Source: Botryococcus braunii
Taxonomy: Eukaryota > Chlorophyta > Trebouxiophyceae
DNA: 12,500 nt
Reading direction: 5' to 3'
Assembly: GCA_002005505.1 (NCBI GenBank)
Contig: KV908474.1
Coordinates: forward strand, 336,030 to 348,529
Shown here: positions 1 to 7,097 of the stretch, piece by piece
Numbering within the stretch: position 1 is the first letter of the stretch
How the letters are laid out: the number at the start of each line of letters is the position of its first letter
Made by a program: the position numbers and the translations under genes
The notes under the pieces: model-generated
The model's database searches: none
Told to the model about the DNA's origin: nothing
The model's input: only the letters and a program-made list of their open reading frames with translations

Positions 1-135
1 TCCTCTCTTTCCCTGGTGGGGTGTGGGGGACTCAGCCCTCCTCATTCCAAGGTACTGAGGGATCTAAATACCGCGGTGGGCAATGGAATAAAAAATTGCC
101 AAAATCATCGATCGGAGAGAACCCGGACAGCTTAC

Positions 136-249
136 ATGATTGACGTAGAGGGATAGTATTGGCTCCAAAGCAGGCACTTTGGGCAGGAGGTTGGCCACCA
201 AGCACCACCAACAGGCTTCCAGAGCCAGCGCCCTGGCCCTGCATAACAT
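136..249 (-). CDS. candidate exon (last visible) of an unrecognised split gene
   Basis: On the minus strand a segment of exactly 38 codons follows an acceptor reading GGTGTGCAG and is followed by a good donor, CAT|GTAAGC. Read in phase 0 it begins MLCRARALALEACWW and continues as a leucine/alanine-rich, probably helical stretch ending SLYVNH. No domain was recognised. It sits in the same strand and phase as the three upstream exon candidates (592-672, 854-1297, 1629-1915), which is the main reason for calling it. The intron before it would contain the large CA/CG array. Below 136 an open frame continues in another phase to about 32 and then meets a stop; I could not tell whether a further exon lies there. 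The coding call is inference from splice signals, frame and composition only. Confidence 0.4.
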
Positions 250-379
250 CTGCACACCGGCAAGCGCCGCCCATCAAGTCAATCCCCAAGCCCGGCACAA
301 TCTTTTACAGGGAAAACCCAGAGCGATGCCCAGTGGCCCTTCACTTGGCCTCGGAAGAAGGTAATACTGCCCCCTCCCG

Positions 380-471
<92 letters not shown>

Positions 472-591
472 GCGCGCGCTCGCGCGCGCGCTCCTTCACA
501 TCAACAAAGGGAAGCCCCTCCCCATCCCCATGGATTTGTTCGATATCAATCCAGCATGGTTGCAGAAGCCCTCAAGGCGGCGCACCCCAAC
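250..591 (-). other. putative intron holding the CA/CG array
   Basis: This is the interval between the exon candidates at 592-672 and 136-249, read on the minus strand. The proposed donor is GAG|GTTGGG, which is weak; GGG|GTGCGC six bases on is an alternative in the same phase. The acceptor is GTGTGCAG. Most of the interval is microsatellite. If the exon at 592-672 is not spliced here, its frame runs to a stop at 496-498 and the gene would end there. Confidence 0.3.
382..491 (+). repeat. (AC)44 microsatellite followed by alternating CG
   Basis: An uninterrupted AC dinucleotide array fills 382-469 and passes directly into alternating CG from 469 to 491, broken only by a T at 480. The whole tract alternates purine and pyrimidine except near that T, the sequence class known to favour left-handed Z-DNA under supercoiling. 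It lies in the putative intron of the minus-strand gene. Cys-Val or Thr-His open frames across it are artefacts of the repeat. Confidence 0.97.
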
Positions 592-672
592 CTCTTCTGT
601 TTCAAGAATACCCCCAACCCCGGGCCGGGCAATATGGGCCTCAGCGTCTGCCACGACCTTCATCAAGAGAAG
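592..672 (-). CDS. candidate short exon of the same split gene
   Basis: On the minus strand, 27 codons in phase 0 follow a pyrimidine-rich acceptor, CGTTCCTTCAG. The segment starts LLLMKVVADAEAHIARPG and ends ILETEE. The start is supported by the acceptor and by phase agreement with the upstream exon, which ends CAG|GTGAGC in phase 0. The 3' edge is uncertain: GAG|GTTGGG keeps phase 0, but the frame stays open to a TGA at 496-498, so a terminal exon of about 59 codons is a real alternative. No family was recognised. The reading looks like an amphipathic helix followed by a glycine-containing turn. Confidence 0.4.
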
Positions 673-853
673 CTGAAGGAACGGCCGGTGTCGGTTGGGG
701 GGATACATCCACACCCCTTGTCATGGAAGGAGAGATGGGGCAGCCGGAGCGACTTCATTTCTCAGCCAAGCCATGAGCTCTGACCCCAAGAGAAGGTACA
801 AGCGGGATGGCCAGCATGTACCGCATCAATGTAGCCAAGGCAGGCGGGCTCAC
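673..853 (-). other. putative intron (181 nt)
   Basis: The minus-strand donor is AACCAG|GTGAGC, close to consensus, and the acceptor is CGTTCCTTCAG. The reading frame upstream continues without a stop into this interval as far as 755, so an extended exon B is possible, but the donor is good and the phase is preserved across the joint. Confidence 0.4.
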
Positions 854-1297
854 CTGGTTGCGCATTGAGCAAGGATGGTCTTCCGCCAGGGCCTCGTGTC
901 CCTTGATAGCATGGCTGACCGCTTCCTCAAACGCGAGTAACCTCTCACTGTCCGTTTTCGCGCAGTCAATGCCAACTTCACAGCTTGAAAGCTGTGCGTC
1001 CCCCGGGTTACCCGAGGCCACCACCCATGCGAGGGGCAACTCAACACTTGTATCAACGGCAGGTGTGTCGGGGCTACCATTCTTCCGCAACAAGGGGACG
1101 GGAATGGATGTGGCGGAGCGATCTGCAGTATTTGGGGCCATCCCCATGCCCACAACCAAGTTCCTGTCCCTTGTGAACACGGGCGGCGCAGCCTTGGTGT
1201 TCGACTCAGCTGCCGTCCACATCGTTTCCCGCACGGTGCAAAAATCGATGTTGTCCTGGGAGTCCACTGGACCGAGGCGAGCACGGCGGATGGCCAC
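854..1297 (-). CDS. candidate main exon (148 codons) of the split gene
   Basis: This minus-strand segment of exactly 148 codons is open in phase 0 from an acceptor GGGGCGCAG to a near-consensus donor AACCAG|GTGAGC. The protein begins VAIRRARLGPVDSQDNIDFC. Its first two-thirds are Ser/Thr/Pro-rich and look loosely folded. Its end, from about residue 118 (DSERLLAFEEAVSHAIKG), is a clear amphipathic helix. I considered a kinesin-light-chain-type TPR because of the phrase HEALAEDHP, but the flanking repeat pattern is missing. Function is unknown. It is the longest segment in the window that combines a good donor, an acceptor and non-repetitive composition. Two overlapping open frames in other registers over the same DNA are treated as shadows, because they run into simple-repeat sequence. 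Confidence 0.5.
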
Positions 1298-1628
1298 CTG
1301 CGCCCCAACAGCAACCCATCAGCGCTTGCTGGTTGTCTTGGCCCCTCCGATGTTTTCCTACACCTACGTGGCCTTCTGACAGCTGGATGCTGACACACAA
1401 CACCCACAAAATCAACAACTACGGTCTGCGAACATGCGCACGCGACTCTGTGTGTGTGTATGTGGGGGGGGGGGAGGGGTGTCTGAGGGGGCATTAGGGG
1501 TAGAGATTTAGAGGATAGCTTGGATGTGTGTGTGTATGTATGGGGGGGGGGGGGGTTCTCCCGCGCGTGGGGGGGGGGGGAGAGAAGAGGGAACGACACG
1601 AGATGAAGCCAGAATTCCTGCCAATCAC
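1298..1628 (-). other. putative intron with G-runs
   Basis: The interval lies between minus-strand exon candidates, with donor GAG|GTGATT and acceptor GGGGCGCAG. It holds plus-strand G-runs at 1464-1474, 1542-1555 and 1569-1580, plus two short TG stretches at 1449-1461 and 1525-1537. In the sense direction of the gene these become C-runs, which create proline-rich open frames that I do not regard as coding. Confidence 0.4.
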
Positions 1629-1915
1629 CTCATGGACAAGCTGTTGAAGCTCTCTGTTGTGGCATTGCAGGAAGTTGTGCAAGTCTATGAAGCGGGTAAC
1701 TCGTGTAACATCCAGACAGAAGTCCTCCAGCCAATCTAAGGCTGTGAATGTCTGCAGGGTGGGAAGCCATCCTCCAGCACCCCAGTCGATATTGTTCAAA
1801 TAATCCCCGTGGCACAAGTCCACCGCCACGTTTAGACTCTTCACGCTCCTGGGAAGCAAGTTCACCAGCATCCTGCGCCCCCCTCGCCCCAGCCATAACA
1901 ACAACACCACCAACA
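1629..1915 (-). CDS. candidate upstream exon of the split gene, helix-rich
   Basis: The minus-strand acceptor is excellent (TTTTTTGTTGACAG, 1916-1929) and the donor CATGAG|GTGATT leaves phase 0. The chosen frame gives a hydrophobic start (VLVVLLLWLGRGGRR), then SLNVAVDLCHG, then a long helical stretch including TALDWLEDFCLDVTRV and ending NRELQQLVHE. The early run of Val/Leu followed by Arg/Gly could be a membrane or signal-anchor segment if translation starts nearby. A competing frame on the same strand, starting with an ATG at 1896, also stays open but runs into a stop at 1630 and has a less protein-like composition. No family was recognised. The frame is open upstream past the acceptor to about 2078, so the true 5' edge is unsure. 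Confidence 0.45.
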
Positions 1916-2184
1916 CTGTCAACAAAAAAGGTAACACCGTAAGATCACCACCGATGTACGTTTCAGTACCCCGTGTCTCAATTGTGAGGATATCAACCCC
2001 TTGTGGTCCACATGATTGTTTCAGATGGTTGCACCAAGAAGATTGGGTATCTACTACCGACCACGTCCCCATGGACACGCCTGAACGTATTGATGTGCGT
2101 CGGGTACGAGACCTGCTTGATCGTCAGGTCTGAAGGGGAAGGCTCTTTAAGAAAGGTTTACATCCTACTCCTCACTCATGTATC
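1916..2184. other. no assigned gene; 5' side of the split gene
   Basis: The minus-strand frame of the neighbouring exon stays open here to 2078, so part may be coding or 5' untranslated, but a strong acceptor at 1916-1929 argues that it is intron. I see no start codon in a convincing context and no promoter motif I would defend. Confidence 0.3.
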
Positions 2185-2214
2185 TTGTATTGCATTGCAT
2201 TGCATTGTATTGTA
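2185..2214 (+). repeat. pentanucleotide array TTGYA x6
   Basis: Six consecutive 5-base units read TTGTA, TTGCA, TTGCA, TTGCA, TTGTA, TTGTA. It is a short, slightly degenerate microsatellite of a different type from the dinucleotide arrays in the window. Confidence 0.9.
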
Positions 2215-2529
2215 GACATTATAGAGGATTAATTCGTCTCAACCTGTACCTCGGCATAGAGGTCCCCCCAGACTTCATCTCCCTAAGTTGAAGCCTCCCT
2301 AAGATGACTGTACGAACCTTTACACGGTTCCGCCTGAGATGTCATGACCTCCCGATTGACACTCATAGAACGCACATGATCCCATATGATGAGAGTGTCC
2401 ATACTAGGTGTTAATCAGAGATTGTGGGAGATGGTTTTCCCTTCTTGTTCACTTGTCCATTCATAGAACATATTTGATCTCAATTTAACCAACTTTCCAC
2501 ACCCGCGACTGCGATCAGTTACTCACTTC
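2215..2529. other. no gene seen; probably decayed repeat sequence
   Basis: All six frames are broken. Two similar phrases of the form CATAGAAC..A....TGATC occur at about 2365-2382 and 2463-2480, and CTCCCTAAG occurs twice near 2279-2305. This may be the decayed upstream part of the retroelement remnant that follows, but I could not recognise reverse-transcriptase motifs in it. Confidence 0.3.
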
Positions 2530-2900
2530 ATGTGGCAACAAGATGGTGAAGGGGCTAAAAGTACAGTTGTTCCTATTTTGCTCGAGCGGCGAATCAAATG
2601 CTCATTTCATACCGTGACATTTTATCCCACCAGCAACCATGATGATCATTGCTTGCCATGCACTCAAAAATGGTGCACGGCAATAAACATGAACATCAAT
2701 CGGTCGAAGACAATCCTAGACAGATGTCGTGTCATCCCTTCAACCACAATGGCTTGTTCTGAATATCAAATGTCCTTCCTTCCGTCCTTTCGCTTTTGAT
2801 GGTTTTTGGCGAATTTCATGATAATACCTTCTTGCCCAAATTCAAAGTATTGTGGGTCAGGCAACAGTTTCCCATGAGGGCATAAGGGCAAAAACAGACC
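2530..2900 (+). pseudogene. LINE-type reverse transcriptase remnant
   Basis: A plus-strand frame open from 2530 to 2799 contains, at 2665-2712, QKWCTAINMNINRSKT. This matches the pattern W-C-x(n)-N-x-N-I-N-x-S-K-T that follows the catalytic YxDD box in many non-LTR reverse transcriptases (palm to thumb transition). The expected YADD box is not intact: the position about 20 residues upstream shows only a degenerate HDDH. After the stop at 2797-2799, a different frame around 2838-2860 contains a phrase resembling the downstream F/Y-K-Y-L-G motif, split by a frameshift. No start, no full catalytic core and no RNase H or endonuclease domain are visible. I infer an old, broken LINE-like copy truncated on both sides; it should not be active. 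An alternative is chance resemblance of one 16-residue motif. Confidence 0.4.
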
Positions 2901-2954
2901 CTTCTAAAGGTCGAGCGGGGTGGTTACTATAGCTCGGGCAGAGGATCGGCAGCT

Positions 2955-2956
<2 letters not shown>

Positions 2957-3013
<57 letters not shown>
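2957..3013 (+). repeat. (AC)28 microsatellite
   Basis: A perfect AC array of 57 bases without the CG extension seen at the other large arrays. It is flanked by CAGCTGT upstream and CAGCTAGG downstream, so an AGCT tetramer sits on both sides. Confidence 0.97.
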
Positions 3014-3014
<1 letters not shown>

Positions 3015-3053
3015 CTAGGCAACCATGCATGCGCTATGCCAAGGCTTAGAAGG

Positions 3054-3368
3054 TCACACCGCAATTTGGCCAAGCCCTAAAGCAAAAGGGGGGTTTCGGT
3101 TTGCCTTGAGCTTCCTGAGATTGACAACACAGTGCATGGATCTAAACTGAACAAAACATACCCTAGCACCACAAGTCATCCCCGGACAAGCAAGCGGGAC
3201 AGGCGCGCACCACCGGGAATCCTTCTTCTCCACATCGGTCGTGCGGATCGACACGCAGTTGACGGATATGGACAGCCTTTGGAGATTCCGTAACCGAGGG
3301 AGCCAACTATCCATGTGCGCCAATACACCACAACTCTGCCACCAGAGAAATACCCCTCCATTGATCAC
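3054..3368 (-). other. weak open frame with leucine-rich stretch
   Basis: The minus strand is open from 3368 (a GTG, not ATG) to 3054. The middle part, LPRLRNLQRLSISVN, has the L-x-x-L-x-x-L-x-L spacing of a single leucine-rich repeat, but no second repeat follows and the rest is cysteine-rich and irregular. A GTATGT donor and a CTCAG acceptor enclose only 47 nt (3115-3161), which is short for an intron. It could be one exon of an LRR protein or chance; I lean towards not coding. Confidence 0.2.
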
Positions 3369-4004
3369 CAGAACACGCGTGGTACTCCGTGGGGGTTACT
3401 ACCCAGCCCCCCTGCCCCTTGGGAGACTTTTCGTAATGAAATACGCATTATTCTGTAATGCCCTTTCTAATGATTTTGCTCCCCAACAATGAGACCACCC
3501 AATCCACCTCAAGGCTAAATTAGCTTATCTACCAAAGTTTGAAGACTTCGGCACTGGGAGGTACATGGAAGTACCTGCTGTGTGCTTCCAACATGCAAAC
3601 CCCAGAGGTGGCTCAAAAAGAGTCCTAAATGTCCTTGAACATAAGCCTTGATCCCCGATTAAGGATAACCCTACGGTGCAAAGAGCGGGAGGGGTTAAAG
3701 AGGGGAGGGAGGTCGGTGTAGAGATGAAGAGAGGTTGGGAGAGAAGGGGGAATCTTTTTTTCCCCAACAATCCGGCAAAAAACAATCGCTGATTGAGCAA
3801 GAATAAGATAGCGACAGATTTGAATCCTAAATCCGAGACAGGACGACCAACTACAGAATCTTTGCATCCATGTAGTTGCACCCGCAAACCCGAGAGGACC
3901 GTGCGGGATCGATTATGCACGCCAGGTAATGATTGCCTTTATATACTAGTCAGACTAGGAGCACTCATCATGACCTCTTCCAACCCACCCACCCATGGGT
4001 GCCT
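3369..4004. other. no gene seen
   Basis: A minus-strand frame is open from 3920 to 3525 but starts at GTG, is rich in Phe/Leu/Pro/Ser from a pyrimidine-biased stretch, and has no domain or good splice signals. The plus strand carries a purine-rich segment (about 3685-3760) that alone explains most of that frame. I see no RNA gene or recognisable mobile element. Confidence 0.35.
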
Positions 4005-4170
4005 CCCCCCCCCCCCCCCGGGGCTCAAAAGCCCCCCACGAAAACTTGCCATATATGGTCTGAGGATCCCAAAACTACCAGTGTATGCATGCAGAGGGGA
4101 GGGGACCGGGGGCGGGGGGGGGGGGAGTTCAGCTGCAAAGACATATTTCTTTTGTGGGGGGGGGGGGGGG
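4005..4170. repeat. cluster of long C- and G-runs
   Basis: A run of 15 C (4005-4019) is followed immediately by GGGG. Further on come 12 G (4114-4125) and 15 G (4156-4170). The two G-runs are each followed within 45 bases by a similar phrase containing CAAAGACATAT (4136-4146 and 4184-4194), suggesting a local duplication of a G-run plus tail. On one strand the G-runs are candidates for four-stranded G structures. Confidence 0.85.
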
Positions 4171-4194
4171 AGGGGAACAATCCACAAAGACATA

Positions 4195-4237
4195 TGTGAG
4201 CTGAATGACAGATTGTGGCATTGTGAGCTAAATGACA
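4195..4237 (+). repeat. two-copy direct repeat, period 27
   Basis: A 16-base phrase starting TGTGAGCT and ending AATGACA occurs at 4195-4210 and 4222-4237 with one mismatch. It follows the duplicated G-run module and may be part of the same small tandem duplication. Confidence 0.75.
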
Positions 4238-4636
4238 CGTGTTGCAGACAAGCCTGATTTGACCTTTCTTGGGACTTTGATTTGGATATCCACTGGGAAT
4301 CGTTGGGGAAGAAAATACTTTGGGGACTCTTTGGGAGGGGTACTTGGACACTTTCAGGCCATCCTAATTTTGGGATACTGACATGGGACCACAAGGGTTG
4401 GGAAGGGTTTGGGTGTCTGAATATGTTGGGAAATGCATGGAACATAATTTAGGAAGAGAACAGTAATAATTGTCAAACACCCACCCAGTAGCCATTCCGC
4501 ATAATCATAGAGGAACATGCTCATGAGAGAGACACACTCCCCGGCCCAACCTCCTCCTTCCCGCTTCCAATGCCAGTTGACTCCAATTACAGGTTGGTTT
4601 GTACAGTTGGCACAAAGACATCTGGGGTTGGGGTAC
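4238..4636. other. no gene assigned; TGGGA-rich stretch
   Basis: From 4268 to 4440 the plus strand repeats TGGGA/TTGGG words at irregular spacing. A minus-strand frame (4354-4644) is open and contains a hydrophobic run (about LLGGCLTIITVLFLNYV) that could be a membrane segment, but it begins after the likely donor of the neighbouring exon candidate and has no start or acceptor that I trust. Confidence 0.3.
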
Positions 4637-4841
4637 CTTGACATCCAGCACTGTTAGGCTGGCGGAGTCTATGCAATTAAGGAGGCCCCGTGACAAGGGG
4701 TTTCGAAGAACTGGGGGTGCTTTGACTTTTTCATGCCCAACCAGGACCCGCTGAACCTCTTTGTTGGGAGTACCCACGTCCATACATATCCCATACATTG
4801 GAATGTCCATCTTGACCACTTTAGGGCAGCATGCGATATTT
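4637..4841 (-). CDS. candidate internal exon, unrecognised product
   Basis: On the minus strand an acceptor with a good pyrimidine tract (TTTCCTGTGTCCGCAG) opens a 205-nt frame that ends at GTCAAG|GTACCC, a usable donor. The reading begins NIACCPKVVKMDIPMYGI, passes CMDVGTPNKEVQRVLVG and ends ASLTVLDVK. It has an even mix of charged and hydrophobic residues and no repeat bias. There is no recognised domain. The gene to which it would belong cannot be reconstructed, because neither a compatible upstream nor downstream exon is evident on this strand nearby; the upstream flank is the big CA/CG array. It could be a chance open frame. Confidence 0.3.
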
Positions 4842-4940
4842 CTGCGGACACAGGAAACGGGTTCATGGAAGTGCTTATTCCAGTCATCTCCCTCCCCACC
4901 CTCTGCAATAACCCCTCAATGTGAAACTCAAGTTTGCATT

Positions 4941-4941
<1 letters not shown>

Positions 4942-5038
<97 letters not shown>

Positions 5039-5047
5039 GCGCGCGCG
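4942..5047 (+). repeat. (CA)41 microsatellite followed by (CG)12
   Basis: A perfect CA array at 4942-5024 passes into perfect alternating CG at 5024-5047, then GTGTGC. The architecture is the same as at 382-491. The tract is strictly alternating purine-pyrimidine over more than 100 bases, so it is a strong Z-DNA candidate by sequence class. Confidence 0.97.
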
Positions 5048-5048
5048 T

Positions 5049-5104
5049 GTGCATTGAAGGATCTAGGAATCAGGAAAGCCTGATTCCTATATCCTTCAAT
5101 GCAC
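5049..5104. repeat. near-perfect 26-bp inverted repeat (hairpin) with 4-nt loop
   Basis: The left arm is 5049-5074 and the right arm 5079-5104. They are exact reverse complements except for one position (C at 5063 opposite T at 5090). The loop is AAAG (5075-5078). The arms begin GTGCATTGAAGGAT and end AATCAGG. The left arm touches the end of the CA/CG tract. As RNA it would form a long stem; as DNA it could extrude as a cruciform. I cannot say whether it is transcribed. Confidence 0.9.
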
Positions 5105-5492
5105 TACATCGAACTCTCCCCCATCCCACACAATACTGCAGATCTAGCCTTCGCCCCTTCTATATGTCTTCATACAACACTTCCTCTTTGTCATCGTCTG
5201 CGATGTGCATCCAGACGAGCATGAGAGGAACCTGCTACAGGACAATGATCCACTATAACGCTCAAGTCCGTTTCATCTTCCATACATAGAAAAATGTCAG
5301 GGCGACCCCACAGGGGAAAGTCTTCAAAGCGTCCCCTTCCAAAATTTTGCCAACAACTATCCACTGCTACTCTGCACTTCCTGGCCACATCATTTTAGTT
5401 ACCTCCTTGTTGGACTGAACCCGCACTCATCGAATGCTTAAGTGGCCAAAAATGGCAACCTCTTGAGGCCTGAATAAACAATTTAACCCAAA
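5105..5492. other. no gene seen
   Basis: Short open frames exist on both strands (for example minus 5191-5388) but begin at non-ATG codons, lack convincing splice signals and show no recognisable domain. Confidence 0.35.
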
Positions 5493-5528
5493 ACACGCAC
5501 ACGCACACGCACACGCACACGCACACGC

Positions 5529-5597
<69 letters not shown>
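5493..5597 (+). repeat. (ACACGC)7 then (AC)31 compound microsatellite
   Basis: Seven perfect ACACGC hexamers fill 5493-5534 and run into a pure AC array to 5597, followed by an A-rich tail with AAAAC and AAATA words to about 5645. The order, CG-containing part first, is the reverse of the arrays at 382 and 4942. The same hexamer type recurs at 12255-12278. Confidence 0.95.
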
Positions 5598-5600
<3 letters not shown>

Positions 5601-5781
5601 CAAAACAAAAATAAGTAAAAATAAGAAAAACGCAAAGGAAAAAAGGGGGGTGGGACGCTTTCAGCCCCCGATTCTTTGGTTTTAACAATTTCGCAACAAT
5701 TTGCATTAAGTGGATTCACCACCCCTCATACCAGTGCATGCCATACATGCAAGTTCCCCAATGTATTTAAATTTTGGTCAT

Positions 5782-5807
5782 AAGCATGGGATTGAAAACC
5801 CATGCTT
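5782..5807. repeat. 9-bp perfect inverted repeat
   Basis: AAGCATGGG (5782-5790) and CCCATGCTT (5799-5807) are separated by an 8-base loop ATTGAAAA. It lies just downstream, in minus-strand terms, of the exon candidate at 5820-5905. Confidence 0.7.
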
Positions 5808-5819
5808 CAGCATACTCAC

Positions 5820-5905
5820 CAGAGACATGGACAGACATTCCGTTTCCAAGACAGTGAAAGCTTGCTTTTCTCGATTAGAGGTTGGAAAAACTTTTAACAG
5901 GTTAT
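5820..5905 (-). CDS. candidate exon, unrecognised
   Basis: The minus-strand frame opens after TACGTTATTGCAG and ends at a strong donor, TCTCTG|GTGAGT. The reading is NLLKVFPTSNREKQAFTVLE followed by TECLSMSL. The frame stays open upstream to 5966, so a longer exon is possible. It is on the same strand as the F-box candidate exon at 6505-6704, but the phases do not match directly (phase 2 out, phase 1 in), so either another exon lies between or they are unrelated. The call rests mainly on the donor. Confidence 0.25.
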
Positions 5906-6504
5906 CTGCAATAACGTACGGCAAGGGTACTTGGGTGATCATTGTCACTAATACACTTCTGAGCACTTCTAAATACTCTAACGAAATTTAAATGTTGCAA
6001 TTAAATATAATGATACGTTGTAAATAATAAATCTCCTTCTATACATGTCAGACGAAGAAGTTGAGAACGGGACGCCGTCGTGCGGTCAGTCAACGTGGTA
6101 AAGTATGTAAAAATGAAACTAAATATCAATAGTGGTTCACAAGATGTTACTTTATGCCTTGCCCAATTCATCATACTATCTCGTTTCGAAAAACATGTCC
6201 CTGGTCAAATACAATTCAGGTTTGCTGCTAACGACAACTTTTCTCACAGCGCGGTAGCATAGTTAAATGCTTTCCAGGTCTAGGGGTGGGAGGGTTGTGT
6301 GGGTTTTGATTTCCTCTTATTGTAATAGAAAAAACTCTTTCCACAGATCCCATTTCCGGAAATGCAGCCCTGCCCTGGACCACAAAAAGAGGCTACGTCT
6401 CCGAAGTTATATTCCTTGCTTGGCCACCTCCATCGTGGCGCTTCCCCAGATATATAACAATGGAGGAGGTGTAAAGATGTTGCAATGCTAGATCAAGCGT
6501 GTAC
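5906..6504. other. AT-rich interval without a gene
   Basis: The interval around 5980-6240 is clearly more AT-rich than the flanks, with words such as TTAAATATAATGATA. No long frame with splice signals is seen. If the F-box candidate gene is real, this is its first intron or part of it. Confidence 0.35.
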
Positions 6505-6704
6505 CTTATCCGGACCAGCACAGGTGTGCCCGAGAGGGCGAGGGCTGTCCGAAAGGTTTTACAGACACGGCCAAGCTCGCAATACCGCTGCAGTGACAGC
6601 TCTGTCTCCGATTGCCATAAGGTAGCGGCAAGAACCGGCAGCGGCAAGGAGAGGATATTTGCCGTCTGGCTGTTTCTTTTCTTTCGTGAAGCTGCTCCAG
6701 CCAT
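6505..6704 (-). CDS. candidate first coding exon, possible F-box protein
   Basis: On the minus strand an ATG at 6704-6702 stands in a favourable context (ACATTATGGCT, A at -3 and G at +4) and opens 66 codons plus two bases to a donor ATAAG|GTACAC. The protein begins MAGAASRKKRNSQTANILSL. Residues about 17-57 fit the F-box spacing: LSLP at 18-21, a helix with L25-L29, then LGRVCKTFRTAL at 44-55, matching the usual LP...IL...L...VCK.F pattern. F-box proteins use this domain to bind Skp1 and bring substrates to SCF ubiquitin ligases. A basic cluster RKKR sits at 7-10. The rest of the gene is not identified. The family call is inference from a short, variable motif; the exon itself is more likely than the family. 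Confidence 0.35.
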
Positions 6705-6950
6705 AATGTTAGCATTAGCAGCATCAAAAATTGTGTAGCCTAGGTCTACCGTTATTTTGCAGTCTCATGGTCTCCAAAGTGTTTGGGGTGCAACGTGCAG
6801 GTTGTTGGCATAGCCCATTGAAGTCTCAGTCACTAGACAGTGGCCGGGATACCAGAATTTCGGTCCAGAAACTTCCCCCTTTGGTAATTCGGAAGATTCA
6901 GCCCTTGACAACAGCACTACTAGATAATCGTCTATTTCCTGTTCGGCCAA

Positions 6951-6972
6951 CCGGATCGGAGGATCGATCCGG
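6951..6972. repeat. 8-bp inverted repeat CCGGATCG
   Basis: CCGGATCG (6951-6958) and CGATCCGG (6965-6972) are separated by GAGGAT. It is a short perfect stem with a 6-base loop. Confidence 0.7.
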
Positions 6973-6993
6973 GACCGTTACCCGCATCTTTTT

Positions 6994-7019
6994 AACCTGC
7001 CCCCTCTGGGGTGCAGGTT
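6994..7019. repeat. GC-rich hairpin, 11 bp with one bulge
   Basis: AACCTGC CCCC (6994-7004) pairs with GGGG, a bulged T at 7012, and GCAGGTT (to 7019) around a loop TCT. On the plus strand it is preceded by a T-run (6989-6993). It resembles an RNA hairpin but nothing shows that it is transcribed. Confidence 0.6.
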
Positions 7020-7097
7020 TTCCGGTGTCGGGGGCCGACAGCCTTGGATGCCCGCTGGGGAGGCCTATAATGGGGACGCGCTGGTAACGCCTTGCAC

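Larger units (their letters stand above)
6705..7097. other. probable 5' region of the F-box candidate; hairpins, no assigned gene
   Basis: Both strands have open frames (plus 6731-7087, minus 6765-6950) without good starts or domains. The interval contains two inverted repeats, described separately. A minus-strand AT-rich word CACAATTTTTGATG lies 20-35 bases above the ATG at 6704; I do not call it a promoter element. Confidence 0.3.

Noticed and set aside
274..467. Cys-Val open frames across the AC array
   Set aside because: They are the inevitable translation of a dinucleotide repeat; the same occurs at 4669-5022 and 5395-5722.
159..776. Plus-strand 205-codon frame
   Set aside because: It depends on the AC/CG array to remain open, and the flanking parts look like the antisense of the minus-strand exons.
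854..1297. Kinesin-light-chain/TPR assignment for exon B
   Set aside because: Only the phrase HEALAEDHP resembles the repeat; the 42-residue periodicity is missing.
850..1599. Minus-strand 249-codon frame covering exon B
   Set aside because: Its upstream third is proline/histidine from C- and TG-runs and it overlaps the better phase-0 exon in another register.
3115..3161. 47-nt intron in the leucine-rich frame
   Set aside because: Splice words are good, but the length is below what most eukaryotes use and the flanking frames do not make a convincing protein.
3525..3920. Minus-strand 131-codon frame
   Set aside because: It begins at GTG, is driven by a pyrimidine-rich stretch, and has no splice signal or domain.
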